Shown: piece after piece, positions 1-17,620 of the stretch
Numbering within the stretch: position 1 is the first letter of the stretch
Layout: the number at the start of each line of letters is the position of its first letter
Origin: Spiroplasma kunkelii CR2-3x
Lineage (GTDB): Bacteria; Bacillota_I; Bacilli_A; Mycoplasmatales; Mycoplasmataceae
DNA length: 64,000 bases
NCBI RefSeq assembly: GCF_001274875.1
Contig: NZ_CP010899.1
Coordinates: 1-64,000, forward strand
Reading direction: 5' to 3'
Program-made: the position numbers and the translations under genes
The notes under the pieces: generated by a model
The model's input: the letters and a program-made list of their open reading frames with translations, nothing else
The model's database searches: none
What the model was told of the DNA's origin: nothing

Positions 1-57
1 TTTTCCACATCTTTTATTTATAATTAATAACGATAAAAACTATTGGAGATGAAATTA

Positions 58-1410
58 ATGAACACAAAAGAATTATGGATTGAAGTTAAAGAAATATTAT
101 CTCGTGATGAATCAGTTTCCCCAGAAATTTACAACTACTATATTAGTGACACAAATTTATATACTGTATCTGATAATAACTGCTTAATTACAACAAAATC
201 AGAAATTGCAATTGGTGTTTTTGAAGCAGGATTAAATGAAAAAATTAAAAATATCTTAAAAAAACTGACTGGAATCCAATATAATATTTCTTTTGAATTA
301 GAAAAAAATATTAATAAACAAGCATCTGTAATTAGTAAAATTGATACATTAACAGAAAACAATAACATTGCTTATTATGAAAATTATACTTTTGAAAATT
401 TTGTTCGTGGAGATTCTAATCATGAAGCAATGCAAGCAGCTTTAGCAGTTGCTCTAGATCTTGGAAAAAAATGAAATCCATTATTCATATATGGAGACTC
501 TGGACTAGGAAAAACACATTTATTACATGCAATTAAAAATAAGGTAAATGAAATTTATAAAACAAATAACCGAGTAAAATATTTAAAAGCTGATGAGTTT
601 GGAAAAATTGCTATGGATATTTTAAATCAAGGACATGAAATTATTGAAGCTTTTAAAACATCTTATGATATTTACGACTGTTTATTAATTGATGACATAC
701 AATTATTAGCAAAACGCAATAAAACAAATGAATTATTTTTTCATATTTTTAACTCATATATTGAAAAAAATAAACAAATTGTAATTACTTCTGATAAATA
801 TCCTGATGATCTAGGTGGTTTTGAATCTAGAATTATTTCTCGTTTTTCATATGGTTTAAGTATTGGTTTAGATTCACCAGATTTTGAAACAGCTCTTAAA
901 ATATTAGAACAAAAACTAAAACATCAAAATAACTTAGGATTATTTTCAGAAGAATCACTAGAATTTATTGCTTTAAATTTTAACAGTGATGTTAGAAAGT
1001 TAGAAGGAGCAATTAAGCGATTATTATTTTTAGCTGTTATGAACAAAAAACCAAATGAAATTATTACATTAGCTGATGTTGAAAAAGCATTTAAAAATGC
1101 TCCTCTGCAAAATAACGAAAAAATTACCCCTAAAAAAATTAAACAAATTGTTGCTGATAATTATAATATTACTATCAAAGCAATGATGAGTAAATCACGA
1201 GTTAGTAATGTAATGCAAGCACGACAATTAGCAATGTATTTTTGTCGAACATTATTAGATGAACCATTTACAAGAATTGGAAATGAGTTTGGTGGTAAAG
1301 ACCACACAACTGTTATGAATAGTGTTAAAAAAGTTGAAACACATATTAACACAAACAAAGAATTTAAACATTTAGTAAATGCAATTCGTAGAAAAATTGA
1401 AGGAAAATAA
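58..1410 (+). CDS. dnaA: Chromosomal replication initiator DnaA
   Basis: The 450-residue protein binds DnaA boxes and opens oriC. An AAA+ Walker A (GDSGLGKTH) lies near residue 146, a Walker B (LLIDDIQLL) near 209, and a C-terminal DNA-binding domain with the DnaA signature (GGKDHTTV) near 420. ATG at 58 is chosen because GGAG lies 9 bases upstream; an upstream in-frame TTG/ATG would place the ribosome site inside the gene. A TGA at 472 is read as Trp just before Walker A. A DnaA box (TTTTCCACA) at 1-9 immediately upstream suggests autoregulation. Length and domain order are normal for the family. Confidence 0.97.
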
Positions 1411-1580
1411 CACAATGTTTTCCACACTTTTTTTTTAATAAAAAATAATATTATTTAAAACTTTATCAAGTTTTCCACATTATCTACATTATAATACTAA
1501 TAAATAAAAAAACAATATTTTAACAATAGTATATAATTATTTATATATTACAAAATATACAAAAGAAAGGAGTAAAAAAA
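1411..1580. other. oriC, dnaA-dnaN intergenic DnaA-box cluster
   Basis: DnaA boxes are seen at 1418-1426 (TTTTCCACA), 1471-1479 (TTTTCCACA) and, directly abutting, 1480-1488 (TTATCTACA). The rest is nearly pure A/T, as expected for an unwinding element. Further boxes lie at 1-9 and a perfect TTATCCACA at 1931-1939 inside dnaN. The location between dnaA and dnaN is the usual mollicute origin; function is inferred from position and boxes. Confidence 0.85.
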
Positions 1581-2699
1581 ATGATTGTAAACATTAAAAG
1601 AGAAAAAATATTAGATGAATTATTGAAAGTAAGTCGAATAATTTCTCAAAAAACTTTAATTCCTTCATTACTAGGAATTTTAATTGAAGTTAAAAAAGAC
1701 AAAATTACTTTTACTACTTCTGATGGTGACACATCAATTAAATCAGAAATTATGGGCACTGATTTAAGTATTACTCAAATTGGAAGTGTCTTAATTAAAA
1801 ATAAATTTATTGTTGAAGTTATTCGTAAAATTGAAGATGAATTTATTACTTTGGAAGTAGTTGAGGGTAATTTAATTAAAATCAAAGCAAGTAATTTTGA
1901 TTCAGTTTTAAATACATTAAACTCAGCAGATTATCCACATTTATCATTTGAAACAGAGGGTAAAGAAATAAATTTTACAAGTATAGTATTAAAAGAAATT
2001 ATTTCACAAACAAGTTTTGCAATTGGAGAAAAAGAAAAAAGAATAGTTTTTAATGGTTTAAATATTAAAACAGATCAAAATAATAAAAAATTAATAATTA
2101 CTGCCACTGATTCATTTCGATTATCATGTAAAAAGATTGCTTATAGTAATAATTATAATTTTGATGTTATTATTCCTGGAAAATTTATTAATGAAATTGG
2201 CCGTTTAATTTCAGAAAATGACCAAGAAATTAAAATGAAAATTACTGATAAATCAGTTAGTATTATTATTAATAATACAATTGTTCAAACAAAAATTATT
2301 GAAGGAAAATATCCTGATACAAGTAAAGTTATTCCAACTTCCTTTAATACTTCATTAACAATCAATAATCGTGAACTAATTAAAATTATTGAGCGAGCTA
2401 GTGTTTTATCAAATGAGGTGATGACAACAATTGTTACATTAAAAATAAAAGAACAAAAAGTTTTAGTTACTTCATTTACGCAAGAAATTGGTAACACAGA
2501 AGAAGAAATTAAAGATTTTAAAGTTGAAGGAGCAGACCAAATAATTGCTTTTAATTCAAAGTATATTTTGGATGCTTTAAAAGCCTTTAAAACAAAAGAA
2601 ATTACAATTAAAATGATTGATGAAACAAAACCATTAATTATTTCTGCTAATGATGATTTAACATTACAACAATTAGTTTTACCAATTCGATTATATTAA
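1581..2699 (+). CDS. dnaN: DNA polymerase III beta subunit (sliding clamp)
   Basis: The 372-residue ring clamp tethers PolC to DNA. Length matches the family, as do the three-fold clamp pattern and the C-terminal ending [11 protein letters not shown], which resembles the usual LPMR-type clamp terminus. AAAGGAG sits 10 bases before the ATG. It follows oriC in the conserved dnaA-dnaN order and is followed at once by an intrinsic terminator, so it is not co-transcribed with gyrB by default. Confidence 0.96.
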   Translation: MIVNIKREKILDELLKVSRIISQKTLIPSLLGILIEVKKDKITFTTSDGDTSIKSEIMGTDLSITQIGSVLIKNKFIVEVIRKIEDEFITLEVVEGNLIKIKASNFDSVLNTLNSADYPHLSFETEGKEINFTSIVLKEIISQTSFAIGEKEKRIVFNGLNIKTDQNNKKLIITATDSFRLSCKKIAYSNNYNFDVIIPGKFINEIGRLISENDQEIKMKITDKSVSIIINNTIVQTKIIEGKYPDTSKVIPTSFNTSLTINNRELIKIIERASVLSNEVMTTIVTLKIKEQKVLVTSFTQEIGNTEEEIKDFKVEGADQIIAFNSKYILDALKAFKTKEITIKMIDETKPLIISANDDLTLQQLVLPIRLY

Positions 2700-2722
2700 A
2701 AACTAATTATTTAGTTTTTTTT
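2699..2722 (+). terminator. Intrinsic terminator after dnaN
   Basis: Stem AAAACTAA / TTAGTTTT with a 4-base loop followed by a T run; the stop codon lies in the 5' arm. Confidence 0.8.
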
Positions 2723-2798
2723 ATTTTATAACTTTTTTATAGGGTTAAATTAGACACTAAAAATATAAAAATATTTTTTATAATATTTAAAAATATAT

Positions 2799-7266
<4,468 letters not shown>

Positions 7267-7268
7267 AA

Positions 7269-8567
<1,299 letters not shown>

Positions 8568-8588
8568 GTCAAGGAAAAGAAAAACCAA

Positions 8589-8626
8589 AAAAACTGCAAT
8601 GTTTCACGTGAAACATTGCAGTTTTT
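8589..8626. promoter_or_regulatory. parS-type site 2 within a 38-bp palindrome, terminator-like
   Basis: The same 16-bp core at 8600-8615 sits inside a perfect 38-bp palindrome with A-run and T-run flanks. As RNA it would be a strong intrinsic terminator on either strand, so it probably ends the gyrB-gyrA-serS transcript as well as being a parS-like site. Confidence 0.8.
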
Positions 8627-8660
8627 AATAAATAAAGATATGCAAAATAAAATTATATGA

Positions 8661-8666
8661 TATAAT
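8661..8666 (+). promoter_or_regulatory. ffs promoter, extended -10
   Basis: TGA followed by TATAAT, about 6 bases before the 5' end of the SRP RNA; no good -35 is visible. Confidence 0.65.
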
Positions 8667-8671
8667 TACTT

Positions 8672-8757
8672 ATGTCATTACAATAGTTACATTTGAAATT
8701 GGTCAGGACCGGAAGGTAGCAGCCATAAGACTAAGGACTATGTGTAATGACATTTTT
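8672..8757 (+). ncRNA. ffs: Signal recognition particle RNA (4.5S type)
   Basis: Contains the universally conserved SRP domain IV loop (GGTCAGGACCGG...AAGGTAGCAGCC region, 8700-8724). Closed by a long terminal stem (TGTCATTACA at 8673 with TGTAATGACA at 8743) and followed by a T run. It pairs with Ffh for membrane targeting. Short bacterial form, about 86 nt. Located between serS and tadA/dnaX, a familiar position in Firmicutes. Confidence 0.93.
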
Positions 8758-8775
8758 TATGATAAAGGTGAATTT

Positions 8776-9219
8776 ATGACAGATACTACATTAATTTTCA
8801 ATAAATTATATAAGTTATCACAACGAGCATATAAGAAAAAACATGTTCCAATTTCTGCATTAGTTGTTGACCAAAATGGTAAAATTATTGCCATTGGATA
8901 TAATAAAACAACAAAAAATTCAATAACAACACACGCTGAGATTTATGCTTTAAATCAAGCATGTCGAAAAAAACGAACAAATAAAATTAGTGATTGTTCA
9001 ATATGAGTTACTGTTGAACCATGTATGATGTGCCTAGGAGCAATAATTAATTCAGGAATTAAAGTTATTAATTATTATTTATCAAATGAAAAATATGGTT
9101 TTTTAAAGTCTAATCATACTTTTGATGTTTCAAAATTAAAAGTTCAACATGTTATAAAACATGAGAAAAATATTATTTTAAAAGATTTAATGAAGAAATT
9201 TTTTGAACAATTAAGATAG
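8776..9219 (+). CDS. tadA: tRNA-adenosine(34) deaminase TadA
   Basis: The 147-residue zinc deaminase makes inosine at the wobble position of tRNA-Arg(ACG). Zinc ligands and catalytic Glu are seen in HAEIYALNQA (near residue 57) and PCMMCLGAI (near 82). ATG 8776 is preferred over an upstream in-frame ATG because AAAGGTG lies 6 bases before it and the upstream option falls inside ffs. A TGA Trp lies between the two motifs. Confidence 0.92.
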
Positions 9220-9285
9220 AATATTTGTAATTAAAGGAGTAAAATAAAGTTATTATAACAATAATATTGGGCGGGAGCATAAAAA

Positions 9286-11310
9286 ATGGATTATATTTCT
9301 TTATATCGTAAATATCGACCAAATAATTTTGATAAAATTGTTGGACAAATTGAAATTAAAAAAGCTTTAAAAAATGCAATTATAAATAATACATTTTCGC
9401 ATGCATATTTATTTTCAGGACCACGTGGAACAGGGAAAACTTCGATTGCAAAAATATTTGCAAAAGCAATTAATTGTATTAATTTAGATAAAGGGAATCC
9501 GTGCAATGAATGTGCTAGTTGTCAGGAAATAAACCGCTCCGGAGCAGTTGATGTATTTGAAATTGATGCTGCTTCAAATAATGGTGTTGATGAAATTCGA
9601 GAAATTAGAAATAACGTTCAGTTACTTCCTACTATGACAAAATATAAAGTTTATATTATTGATGAAATTCATATGTTAACTAATTCAGCTTTTAATGCAT
9701 TATTAAAAACATTAGAAGAGCCACCACAACATGTTGTTTTTATTTTAGCAACAACTGAAAGTCATAAAATTCCTGCAACAATTATTTCACGTTGTCAACA
9801 ATATAATTTTCGTAAGATCTCAAAAGTTGAATTAGAAAATAATATTATTAATATTTTACAAAAAGAAGAAATTAAATATGATTTGGTTGCGATTAAAGAA
9901 ATTGCTCTTTTGGCTGATGGTAGTGCTCGCGATTCATTAAGTATTTTAGAACAAGTAATTATGTTTTCTGATCGAAATGTTACCTTAGAAAATGTAAATA
10001 TTATTTTTGCAACAGTTTCAAAAACCATTAAATTAAAATTATTAAAAGATATTTTAGAATATAAAACAGCAGAAGTTTTAATGGCTAGTAAAAAAATTTA
10101 TAAATCAGGTTCTGATTTTGAAATTTTAACATTAAATTTATTAGATATTTTAAAAGAAATTTTTGAGTTTAAACAAACAAATAATTCATTTTTTTTAAAT
10201 TTATTATCAGAAGAACAAGCAAAAGAATTTGTTGAACAATTAAGTTCAAAAGAATTAATTATGTTACTTGATTTGTTTACTGAAGCAGCAAGCAAAATGC
10301 GAAATAGTAAAACACAAGAAATGTATTTTGAATTAATTTTATTAAAAGCTTTAGCAATTTTTGAAAATAATACTAAGAATTTACAGAATTTAAAATTAAG
10401 TGATTTAGTGATTTTAGAGCATACAGAGGAAAGAAAAATTAATCATGATAAAATAGAACAAATTTATAAAAATATAGAAATGATAGAAAATAATTATGAA
10501 AAAGATCAAGTTATATCATTAAAAAACAATGATGAAATAATTAATTTAAAAGAACCGAAATTACCTAATAACCAACCATTATTTAATGATGAAAAACCTA
10601 ATGATAGTTCTTTTAGTAACATAGAACAACAACAAGATAAAATAATATTAGATAAAAATGATCTTCAAACTAATTTTGAACAAAAAAAGGAAAAAGAAAG
10701 TTTTCAGTCAGTTGGATCAGAGCAAATTTCTTATGGAAAAGAATTAGAATGCATAACTAACTTACAAAAATATCGTGACGATATGAAAAATAAAGTTAAT
10801 ATCTATGAATTTTCTAATATTAATTATTCTAATAATCAAATTTTTAATATTTTAATTAAAGCTAGTAAAGAAAAGAGAGAAAAATTTAAAAATAAATTTA
10901 TGGAATTAATTAACGAAAAAGGTAAAGTAGTTCAATTAGATAAATTAATTAGTTTCTATGATGTTAAATATGTGGCTGCATCAGAACAAGGACTGATTAT
11001 TGTAACTAATACAAAACCAGAAGCAAATTGAATTAGTTTTGAAATGTGTAATTGAGAATTTCGCAATAAGATTTTCCAAGCATTTGATTTTGATTTTATT
11101 ATTATTGCCTTAAGTGAAACTGAGTGAACTAGTGTTCGCAATGATTATGTTAAAATTAGACAAGAAAATAAATTACCAAAACCAACATTAATTGATATTG
11201 AAGATTTTTACCAAAATTTATTAGTTAAACAAATTGATAACTATGAAGAATATAAAGATGTTCTTGAAACTGGTAAACAGATTTTTGATAACATTAAGAT
11301 AGTAGAATAA
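9286..11310 (+). CDS. dnaX: DNA polymerase III subunit gamma/tau
   Basis: The 674-residue clamp-loader ATPase. Walker A GPRGTGKTS is near residue 45, followed by a four-cysteine zinc module (CNECASC...), Walker B (YIIDEIHML) and the SRC sensor motif (IISRCQQY). Residues about 370-500 are a low-complexity Lys/Asn/Glu linker, then a C-terminal tau-like domain. Three TGA Trp codons lie in the last quarter. GCGGGAG precedes the ATG. It heads a cluster with recR, tmk and holB. Confidence 0.95.
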
Positions 11311-11327
11311 TTGATTGGAAATTTGAA

Positions 11328-11909
11328 ATGAACTATGAAGAATTAATTATGGAATTAAAAACTATTTTAGGTGTTGGTAAAAAAACTGCGGAAAGGATTT
11401 TTAATAAATTAATTATTAAACCATCATTATTGGAATCATTAGAGCATGTTTTAATGAAATCAAAAATAATTATCATCAATGCTCAATTTGTTCAACATTA
11501 ATGTAAAATAATGTTTGTTTGTTTTGCCATAATAATTTATGTGAACAAAAAAAGTTTTGTGTTGTTAGCAATTTTTTTTATATTATAAAAATCGAACCAA
11601 CAAAAGTTTTTAATGGAGTTTATCATGTTTTAAATGGTGAAATTAATGTAAAAAATGGCATTACACCAGATAAATTGACTTTTTCTGCGTTAGAATCCCG
11701 AATGAATGATAAAATTATAAAAGAAGTGATTATTGCTGTTGGTGCTACTTTTGAAGGAGAAGTAACAGCTCAATACTTAAAAATATTTTTGCAACCTTTT
11801 AATATAAAAATATCACGTTTAGCCCAAGGGATACCAATTGGTGGCTCCTTAGATTATATTGATGAAGGTAACATTAAAACAAGTTTTAGAGGGACGTAAA
11901 GATGTTTAA
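11328..11909 (+). pseudogene. recR: Broken recR, recombination mediator
   Basis: RecR-family segments are clear but in different frames: N-terminal helix-hairpin-helix (ELKTILGVGKKTAER), a zinc-finger region (CSICSTL then CLFCHNN), a TOPRIM part (GVYHVLNGEI, EGEVTAQY) and C-terminal GIPIGGSLDYIDEG. Three lesions are visible: a frameshift near 11465 (frame 1 stops at 11499-11501), an in-frame TAA at 11504-11506, and a second frameshift near 11882 that throws the normal end (VLEGRKDV) out of frame. An intact gene would be about 193 residues. Context between dnaX and tmk is the ancestral one, so this is decay in place. Confidence 0.88.
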
Positions 11910-11923
11910 GAACAGGGAGTGTA

Positions 11924-12571
11924 ATGATGATATTTATAACATTAGAAGGAATTGATGGTTCTGGAAAAACAACGATTTCAAAATTATTAAAAGAAAAATT
12001 ACGGTCAGAAGGATATCAAGTTGTTTTAACACGAGAACCAGGAGGCAATGAAATTGCTGAGCAAATTAGAAATGTTATTTTAAGTAAACATAATTTAGGA
12101 ATGGACCCATGAACAGAAGCTTTATTATATATTGCTGCTCGTAGGCAACATGTTGTTGAAGATATTTTGCCGGCGTTAAAACGAGGAGAAATTGTAATTT
12201 GTGATCGTTTTATGGATTCTACTTCAGCATACCAAGGATATGCTCGTGGATTAGGAATTCGAACATTAGATGAAGTACAATCTATTGTTTTGGGCACAAC
12301 AAAGCCAGATTTAACTCTTTTTTTTGATATTCAACCAACAATGGCAAGTGAAAGAATGAAAGTTCGAAATGAGGTTGAAATGAACCGTCTTGATTTAGAA
12401 AAAAATTCGTTTCACAAGAAGGTATATGAAGGATATCAAGTTTTAATTAGTGAAAATGCAGATCGCATTAAAGTTATTGCTGCTAGTAAACCAGTGAATG
12501 AAGTATTAGAACAAGTATATTATTATGTTGATGAAATTATTCAAAAAATAAAGGACAAAGAAAATGGATAA
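11924..12571 (+). CDS. tmk: Thymidylate kinase
   Basis: 215 residues; phosphorylates dTMP to dTDP. The P-loop [10 protein letters not shown] is at residues about 8-17, the DR(Y/F) nucleotide motif is [12 protein letters not shown] near 90, and a LID-like stretch follows. GGGAG lies before the ATG pair at 11924/11927; the first is used here. The 3' end overlaps holB by 8 bases, implying coupled translation. Confidence 0.95.
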
Positions 12572-13400
12572 TTTATTTACAAAAAATGATGTTGAGAAAA
12601 TGACACTATTTAAAAATTTAATTTTAAAAAATAATTTATTAAATCAACTTTTGATTTCTTGCAATAATAAAGTTAAATTAGAAAAATTTACAACAGAAGT
12701 TATTAAATTTTTATTGTGTTTTAAAAAACAAGAAGTAGATTGTGAATGTGATATTTGTCACCGCATTAATAATAAAACTTATTATGATTTAAAAATTAAA
12801 GGTGATTTTGAAACAACAATCAAAAAAGAAGAAATTCAAGAAATTATTCAAACATTTAATTATTCTGCGTTAGAACAAACAGGAATAAAAGTATATGTTA
12901 TTAATGGTATTGATTTATTAACATTAGAAGCGGCTAATTCATTATTAAAATTTTTAGAAGAGCCTAGTAAAAATACATACGCTTTTTTGTTAACAACTAA
13001 TAAAACAAATGTTATTGATACTATTAAATCACGTTGTTTAAATATTATTTTAGAAAATACAACTGATTTATTAGAAGTTGATGATTTTAAAAATGAATTT
13101 ATTTCTACCTTTTTTAACAATTTTGCAAGTAACTCGATAAATAACTTTATTCATATGCGTCAGTTAAATAATTATGATAGTGTTGAATGCCGCCAATTTT
13201 TTTTAGCAATTGCTAATGTTTTAAAAAAGAAAGAATGAGAAAAATATCAAATTACAAATCAAGATTTAATTCAAAAACTAAATCATAAAAATAGCAAGTT
13301 AATTGAAATTTGTTATACTATTGCCAATTTATTATTGGAAAATTTAAATAAAGAATTAATTTTAGAAAAGGGATTTATTGATTGATATAACGAGGTGTAA
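12564..13400 (+). CDS. holB: DNA polymerase III delta prime subunit
   Basis: 278 residues. It has the clamp-loader fold with a cysteine cluster (CECDIC), the delta-prime signature LEAANSLLKFLEEPS near residue 118 and an SRC motif (IKSRCLNI), but no Walker A, as expected for delta prime. It overlaps tmk (tmk-holB is a conserved Bacillus pair). TGA Trp codons fall at 13236 and 13383. Confidence 0.9.
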
Positions 13401-13401
13401 A

Positions 13402-14124
13402 GTGAAAGTTTTAAATGATTTATTAGATTATGAGGGAATTAAAATTAACCAACGAACTGATATGTTTAATTTTTCATTGGATACAGTCCTACTGGCTCGT
13501 TTTGCAACATTAAATACAAAAATAAAAAATATTTTAGATATTGGTACTAATAATGCGGTAATTCCGTTAATTTTATCAACTTTAACTTCAGCACCAATTA
13601 CTGGCATTGAATTGCAAAAAGAAGCTGTACAATTAGCAGAGGAAAATGTTGCATTAAATCATAAAATTGAACAGATTAAAATTATTCATAATGATATTAA
13701 TGAATATATTAAAACTAATGCTAATGTTAAATATAATTTAATTGTCTGTAATCCTCCATTTTTTAAAGTTAATGGAGCAAAATTAAATGAAAAAAATAAA
13801 TTATTAATTCCAGCACGCCATGAAACAGATGTCACATTAGAAGAGATTATTTTTGCTGTTAAGAAATTAGTTGCAAATCGAGGGTATTTTGCAATTATTC
13901 ATCGTACAACAAGATTATTAGAAATTACTGCATTATTAATTAAGTATGGTTTTAATATTAAACGCCTACAATTTATTCATCCTTTTGTAGAAAGTAAAGC
14001 AAATAATGTTTTAATTGAAGCTCGTTTTCAAAGTGGGGCAGGCCTTATTGTTGAAAAACCAATCATTGTTCATAATAAGAATTATCATTATACAGAACAA
14101 GTTTTAAAATTATTTCGAAAATAG
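13402..14124 (+). CDS. tRNA1(Val) adenine-N6 methyltransferase-like (TrmN6/YabB family)
   Basis: 240 residues with a class I SAM-binding fold: motif I ILDIGTNNAVIPL near residue 49 and catalytic motif IV NPPF near 116. The neighbourhood after holB matches Bacillus yabB. The GTG start at 13402 is preceded by GAGGTG; an upstream in-frame TTG lies inside holB and is unlikely. Target base not provable from sequence. Confidence 0.8.
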   Translation: MKVLNDLLDYEGIKINQRTDMFNFSLDTVLLARFATLNTKIKNILDIGTNNAVIPLILSTLTSAPITGIELQKEAVQLAEENVALNHKIEQIKIIHNDINEYIKTNANVKYNLIVCNPPFFKVNGAKLNEKNKLLIPARHETDVTLEEIIFAVKKLVANRGYFAIIHRTTRLLEITALLIKYGFNIKRLQFIHPFVESKANNVLIEARFQSGAGLIVEKPIIVHNKNYHYTEQVLKLFRK

Positions 14125-14133
14125 GTGATAGAA

Positions 14134-15441
14134 ATGGAAACTAAACTTTTAAAAAAGAATGAAAAATATGTTATTGGGGTGTCTGGTGGTCCTGATAGTA
14201 TGTTTTTACTTGACAATATTTATAATAATTCAGAGTTTGATATTAATAATTTCATTGTATGTTTGGTAAATTACCAGAAGCGAAAAGATAGTGACTATGA
14301 TGAACAAATTGTTGTTGAATATTGCCAAAAACGAAATATTAAGGTATATGTAAAAAAAGTGACAGCGAAACACTATGAACAGTATCAGACTAATTCTCAT
14401 AATTTTCAAGCAGTTGCTCGTAGCATACGATATGATTTTTTTTTACAAATTAGTGAAAAAAAATGTTTCCAGGGTGTTTTAATTGCCCATAATTTGACTG
14501 ATCATATTGAAACATATATTTTGCAAAAACAACGAAATGGGATTGTTGAATATTATGGTCTAAATAAAACTAGTTATTATTATTCTCAATTATTTAACAA
14601 AAAACTAAAAATATTGAGGATTATGTTAAAAATATCAAGAGAAGAAATTATTGAATATTTATTTCATCAGCAAATTAATTATGCAATTGATTCAACTAAT
14701 ATCTTAGCGATTTATAATCGAAATATTATTCGTAATGAAATTCAGGATATTAATTTACAAGATATGTTATTAGAAATTGAGGAAAAAAATAAGGAAAATG
14801 AACAATTAAAGTTAGTTGCAAAAAAATATTTGATTGAAAATTTTGGGCAAATTAATGTTACTAGTTTTAATGCTCTTAATAATATTCATTTGCAAAAAAT
14901 TATTATTTTTAATTATTTTAAAATTAATAAGTTTGTTTATTTAATTAGTAATAAAAAAAGAAAGTTTTTAGATGAAATAATTAAGGAATTAAAAAGTTTA
15001 AAACCAAATATTATTCTTAAAATTAATTCAAGATATTCTTTAATTAAATCATATGATAATGTTGAAATTGTTAATAATGAACTTTTAGAATTAACAACAA
15101 TTCAAATAACACCAACAATTGGATTACCAATAAAATGAAAAGAAAATATTATTAATTCGGGAACTAAAAATAATTATGATTTTATGATAGCAGCAGCACA
15201 ATGACCAATCACAATTACCAACGATTTATCTTTGCTAAGAAATGCAATGATTAATAAGATGCGTTTAAATCGTTTATTTATCAAAAATAAAGTACCGCTT
15301 TTAGCACGAAAAAGTTATTTTGTATTAGATAAGGATAATAACCTTATTTATGCGAATAATTTAGTTGATTTAAAAATTAATAAATTTATTAATAATACTT
15401 TAGCGGAAAAATACAATTTATTTTTTTTTATGATAAAATAG
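14134..15441 (+). CDS. tilS: tRNA(Ile)-lysidine synthetase
   Basis: 435 residues; modifies C34 of tRNA-Ile(CAU) to lysidine so it reads AUA, an essential activity. The PP-loop SGGPDS lies near residue 15, and the family N-terminal ATPase is followed by weaker central and C-terminal substrate domains. ATG 14134 is chosen over GTG 14125 because GGTG sits 6 bases upstream. It abuts ftsH, an order conserved in Firmicutes. Confidence 0.9.
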
Positions 15442-15514
15442 TCTAGAATTGGGTCAATATTTAAAATGACCGAAAAAGATTAATTTTAAAAGTCTTAATA
15501 GAAAGGAAATAGTT

Positions 15515-17533
15515 ATGAATAAAAAAAGAATGTGATTTGCAATTATAAGTTCATTAATTTTTATTGGTTTGATTATTTTAACAATTGTATTATGAACAAA
15601 ATCAGATATTACAAAAATTAGCGAAGGAGAAATGCAAAAAATTGGTAATACTAAAAATTATAACAATCAAAATATTGATGAAATTACTATTAAGGCTAAT
15701 GTTGGTAAAAATACTGTAGTTATGGAAGGGGTAATTCGATATTCTGAGGATAGTGTTATCAAAACTGTTCGTTATAGTTCGGAATGAAATCTTGAAGGTT
15801 TTAGAGCTTATACTTACAAGGACGAAATACCAACAAATACATGAGATGAAAATTTTAAAAATAAATTAAAAGGTGGTCTTGTTTCAGTTGACCGTGAGTT
15901 TGTTCCAATGTGACAAGCGATGTTAATACAATTAGTACCATGATTATTAATAATGGGAATCGCCGTCTTTATGATTGCTCGTTTATCAAAAATGTCTGGT
16001 GGGATGTCAGGTGCTAATCCCTTTTCAATGGGGAAAAATAAAGCACGCCAAATTCAATCTACTGTTAAATTTTCTGATGTTGCAGGAATTAATGAAGAAA
16101 AAACAGAGTTAGTTGAGTTAGTTGATTATTTAAAGAATCCACAGAAATATTCAAGTATGGGTGCTCGTGCTCCAAAAGGAGTTCTAATGGAAGGACCACC
16201 AGGTACAGGAAAAACTTTGTTAGCAAAAGCTGTTGCTGGAGAAGCTGGTGTCCCATTCTTTTCAATTTCAGGTTCTGAATTTGAAGAAATGTTTGTTGGA
16301 GTTGGTGCTTCAAGAATTCGTGAAATGTTTATTGCAGCTAAAAAAGCTGCACCATGTATCATTTTTATTGATGAAATTGATGCTGTTGGTCGAAAAAGAA
16401 CTGTTTCAATTGGGAGTGGTGCTAATGAACAAACATTGAACCAATTATTAGTTGAAATGGATGGTTTTGGAACTAATACGGGAGTTATTGTTATGGCAGC
16501 AACAAATCGAGTTGATGTATTAGACTCTGCCTTATTAAGACCGGGGCGTTTTGACCGTCAGATTCAAATTTCATTACCAGATATTAATGAACGAGAAGCA
16601 ATTTTAAAATTACATGCTCGAAATAAAGTAGTTTCAACAGAGGTTGATTTTAGACGAATCGCGGAAAGAACGCCAGGATTTTCTGGAGCTCAATTAGAGA
16701 ATGTTTTAAATGAAGCAGCAATTTTATGTGTTCGTAATAATTTAAAAATTATTACTGTTAATATTATTGATGAAGCGATTGATCGTGTTGTTGGGGGACC
16801 AGCAAAAGAATCACGTAAATATTCAGTAATGGATAAAGATATTGTTTCTTATCATGAAGCTGGTCATGCTCTAATTGGTTTACGTTTAGAAGCAGCTAGC
16901 AAAGTTCAAAAAGTTACTATTATTCCACGTGGACAAGCAGGTGGTTATACAATTATGACACCAAAAGAAGAAACAATGTTTCATAGTAAAGAAAACTTAT
17001 ATGCGACAATTACTGGTTATTTAGGTGGGCGTGCATCAGAAGAGATTATTTTTGGAAAAACAAAAATAACAACAGGAGCACATGATGATTTAGAAAAAGC
17101 AACTAATATTGCACGTCATATGGTTACTGAATATGGAATGAGTTGTTTAGGATTAGTTCAATTTGAATCACCAAAAGATGAATATACTGGAACAAGAAAA
17201 CGTTATTCAGAAAATATTGCGGCTAAAATTGATACTGAAGTTCGTAAAATTTTAGATGATTGTTATGTAACAGCAAAAGCATTAATTTCTGAAAATCGTA
17301 GTTTATTAAATTTAATTGCTGAAAGTTTAAAAATATTAGAAACAATTACGGCAGAACAGATTGAATATATTGATAAATATCATAAATTACCTGATGAAGT
17401 AATTCATGAAAAAGAACGTGCAGCAAAGCATAAAGAAAAAGAAGCAAAAGGTGAAATTTTAGAAGTTAAACCAAAAGAACGAAAAAAAGATCACCCAGAA
17501 GATTATAAAAATAATAATACAAATAAGAAGTAG
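15515..17533 (+). CDS. ftsH: ATP-dependent zinc metalloprotease FtsH
   Basis: The 672-residue membrane AAA+ protease does quality control of membrane proteins. Two N-terminal membrane helices (about residues 5-25 and 130-155) flank an extracytoplasmic domain. Then come Walker A GPPGTGKT near 227, Walker [15 protein letters not shown] (LRPGRFDRQ) and the zinc protease motif HEAGH near 448. GAAAGGAAAT precedes the ATG. The C-terminal tail is Lys/Glu rich. A terminator follows directly. Confidence 0.96.
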
Positions 17534-17554
17534 GCTAATTAAGCCTACTTTTTG
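17528..17554 (+). terminator. Intrinsic terminator after ftsH
   Basis: Perfect 9-bp stem AAGTAGGCT / AGCCTACTT, 5-base loop, T tail; the ftsH stop codon is in the stem. Confidence 0.9.
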
Positions 17555-17578
17555 TTTTACTTTTAACGATGATTATAC

Positions 17579-17584
17579 TATAAT
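17579..17584 (+). promoter_or_regulatory. hslO -10 element
   Basis: TATAAT 37 bases before hslO and just after the ftsH terminator; the -35 is poor. Confidence 0.5.
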
Positions 17585-17620
17585 TGCAAAGGAAAGAAAT
17601 TTATAAAGGAGTTTAAAGAA

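Noticed and set aside
11328-11909. Programmed frameshift to rescue recR
   Set aside because: Three separate lesions including a TAA in the otherwise correct frame; no slippery site at each.
16089-16439. Open frames inside ftsH in other frames and strand
   Set aside because: They are shadows of a conserved AAA+ region with no ribosome sites or family match.
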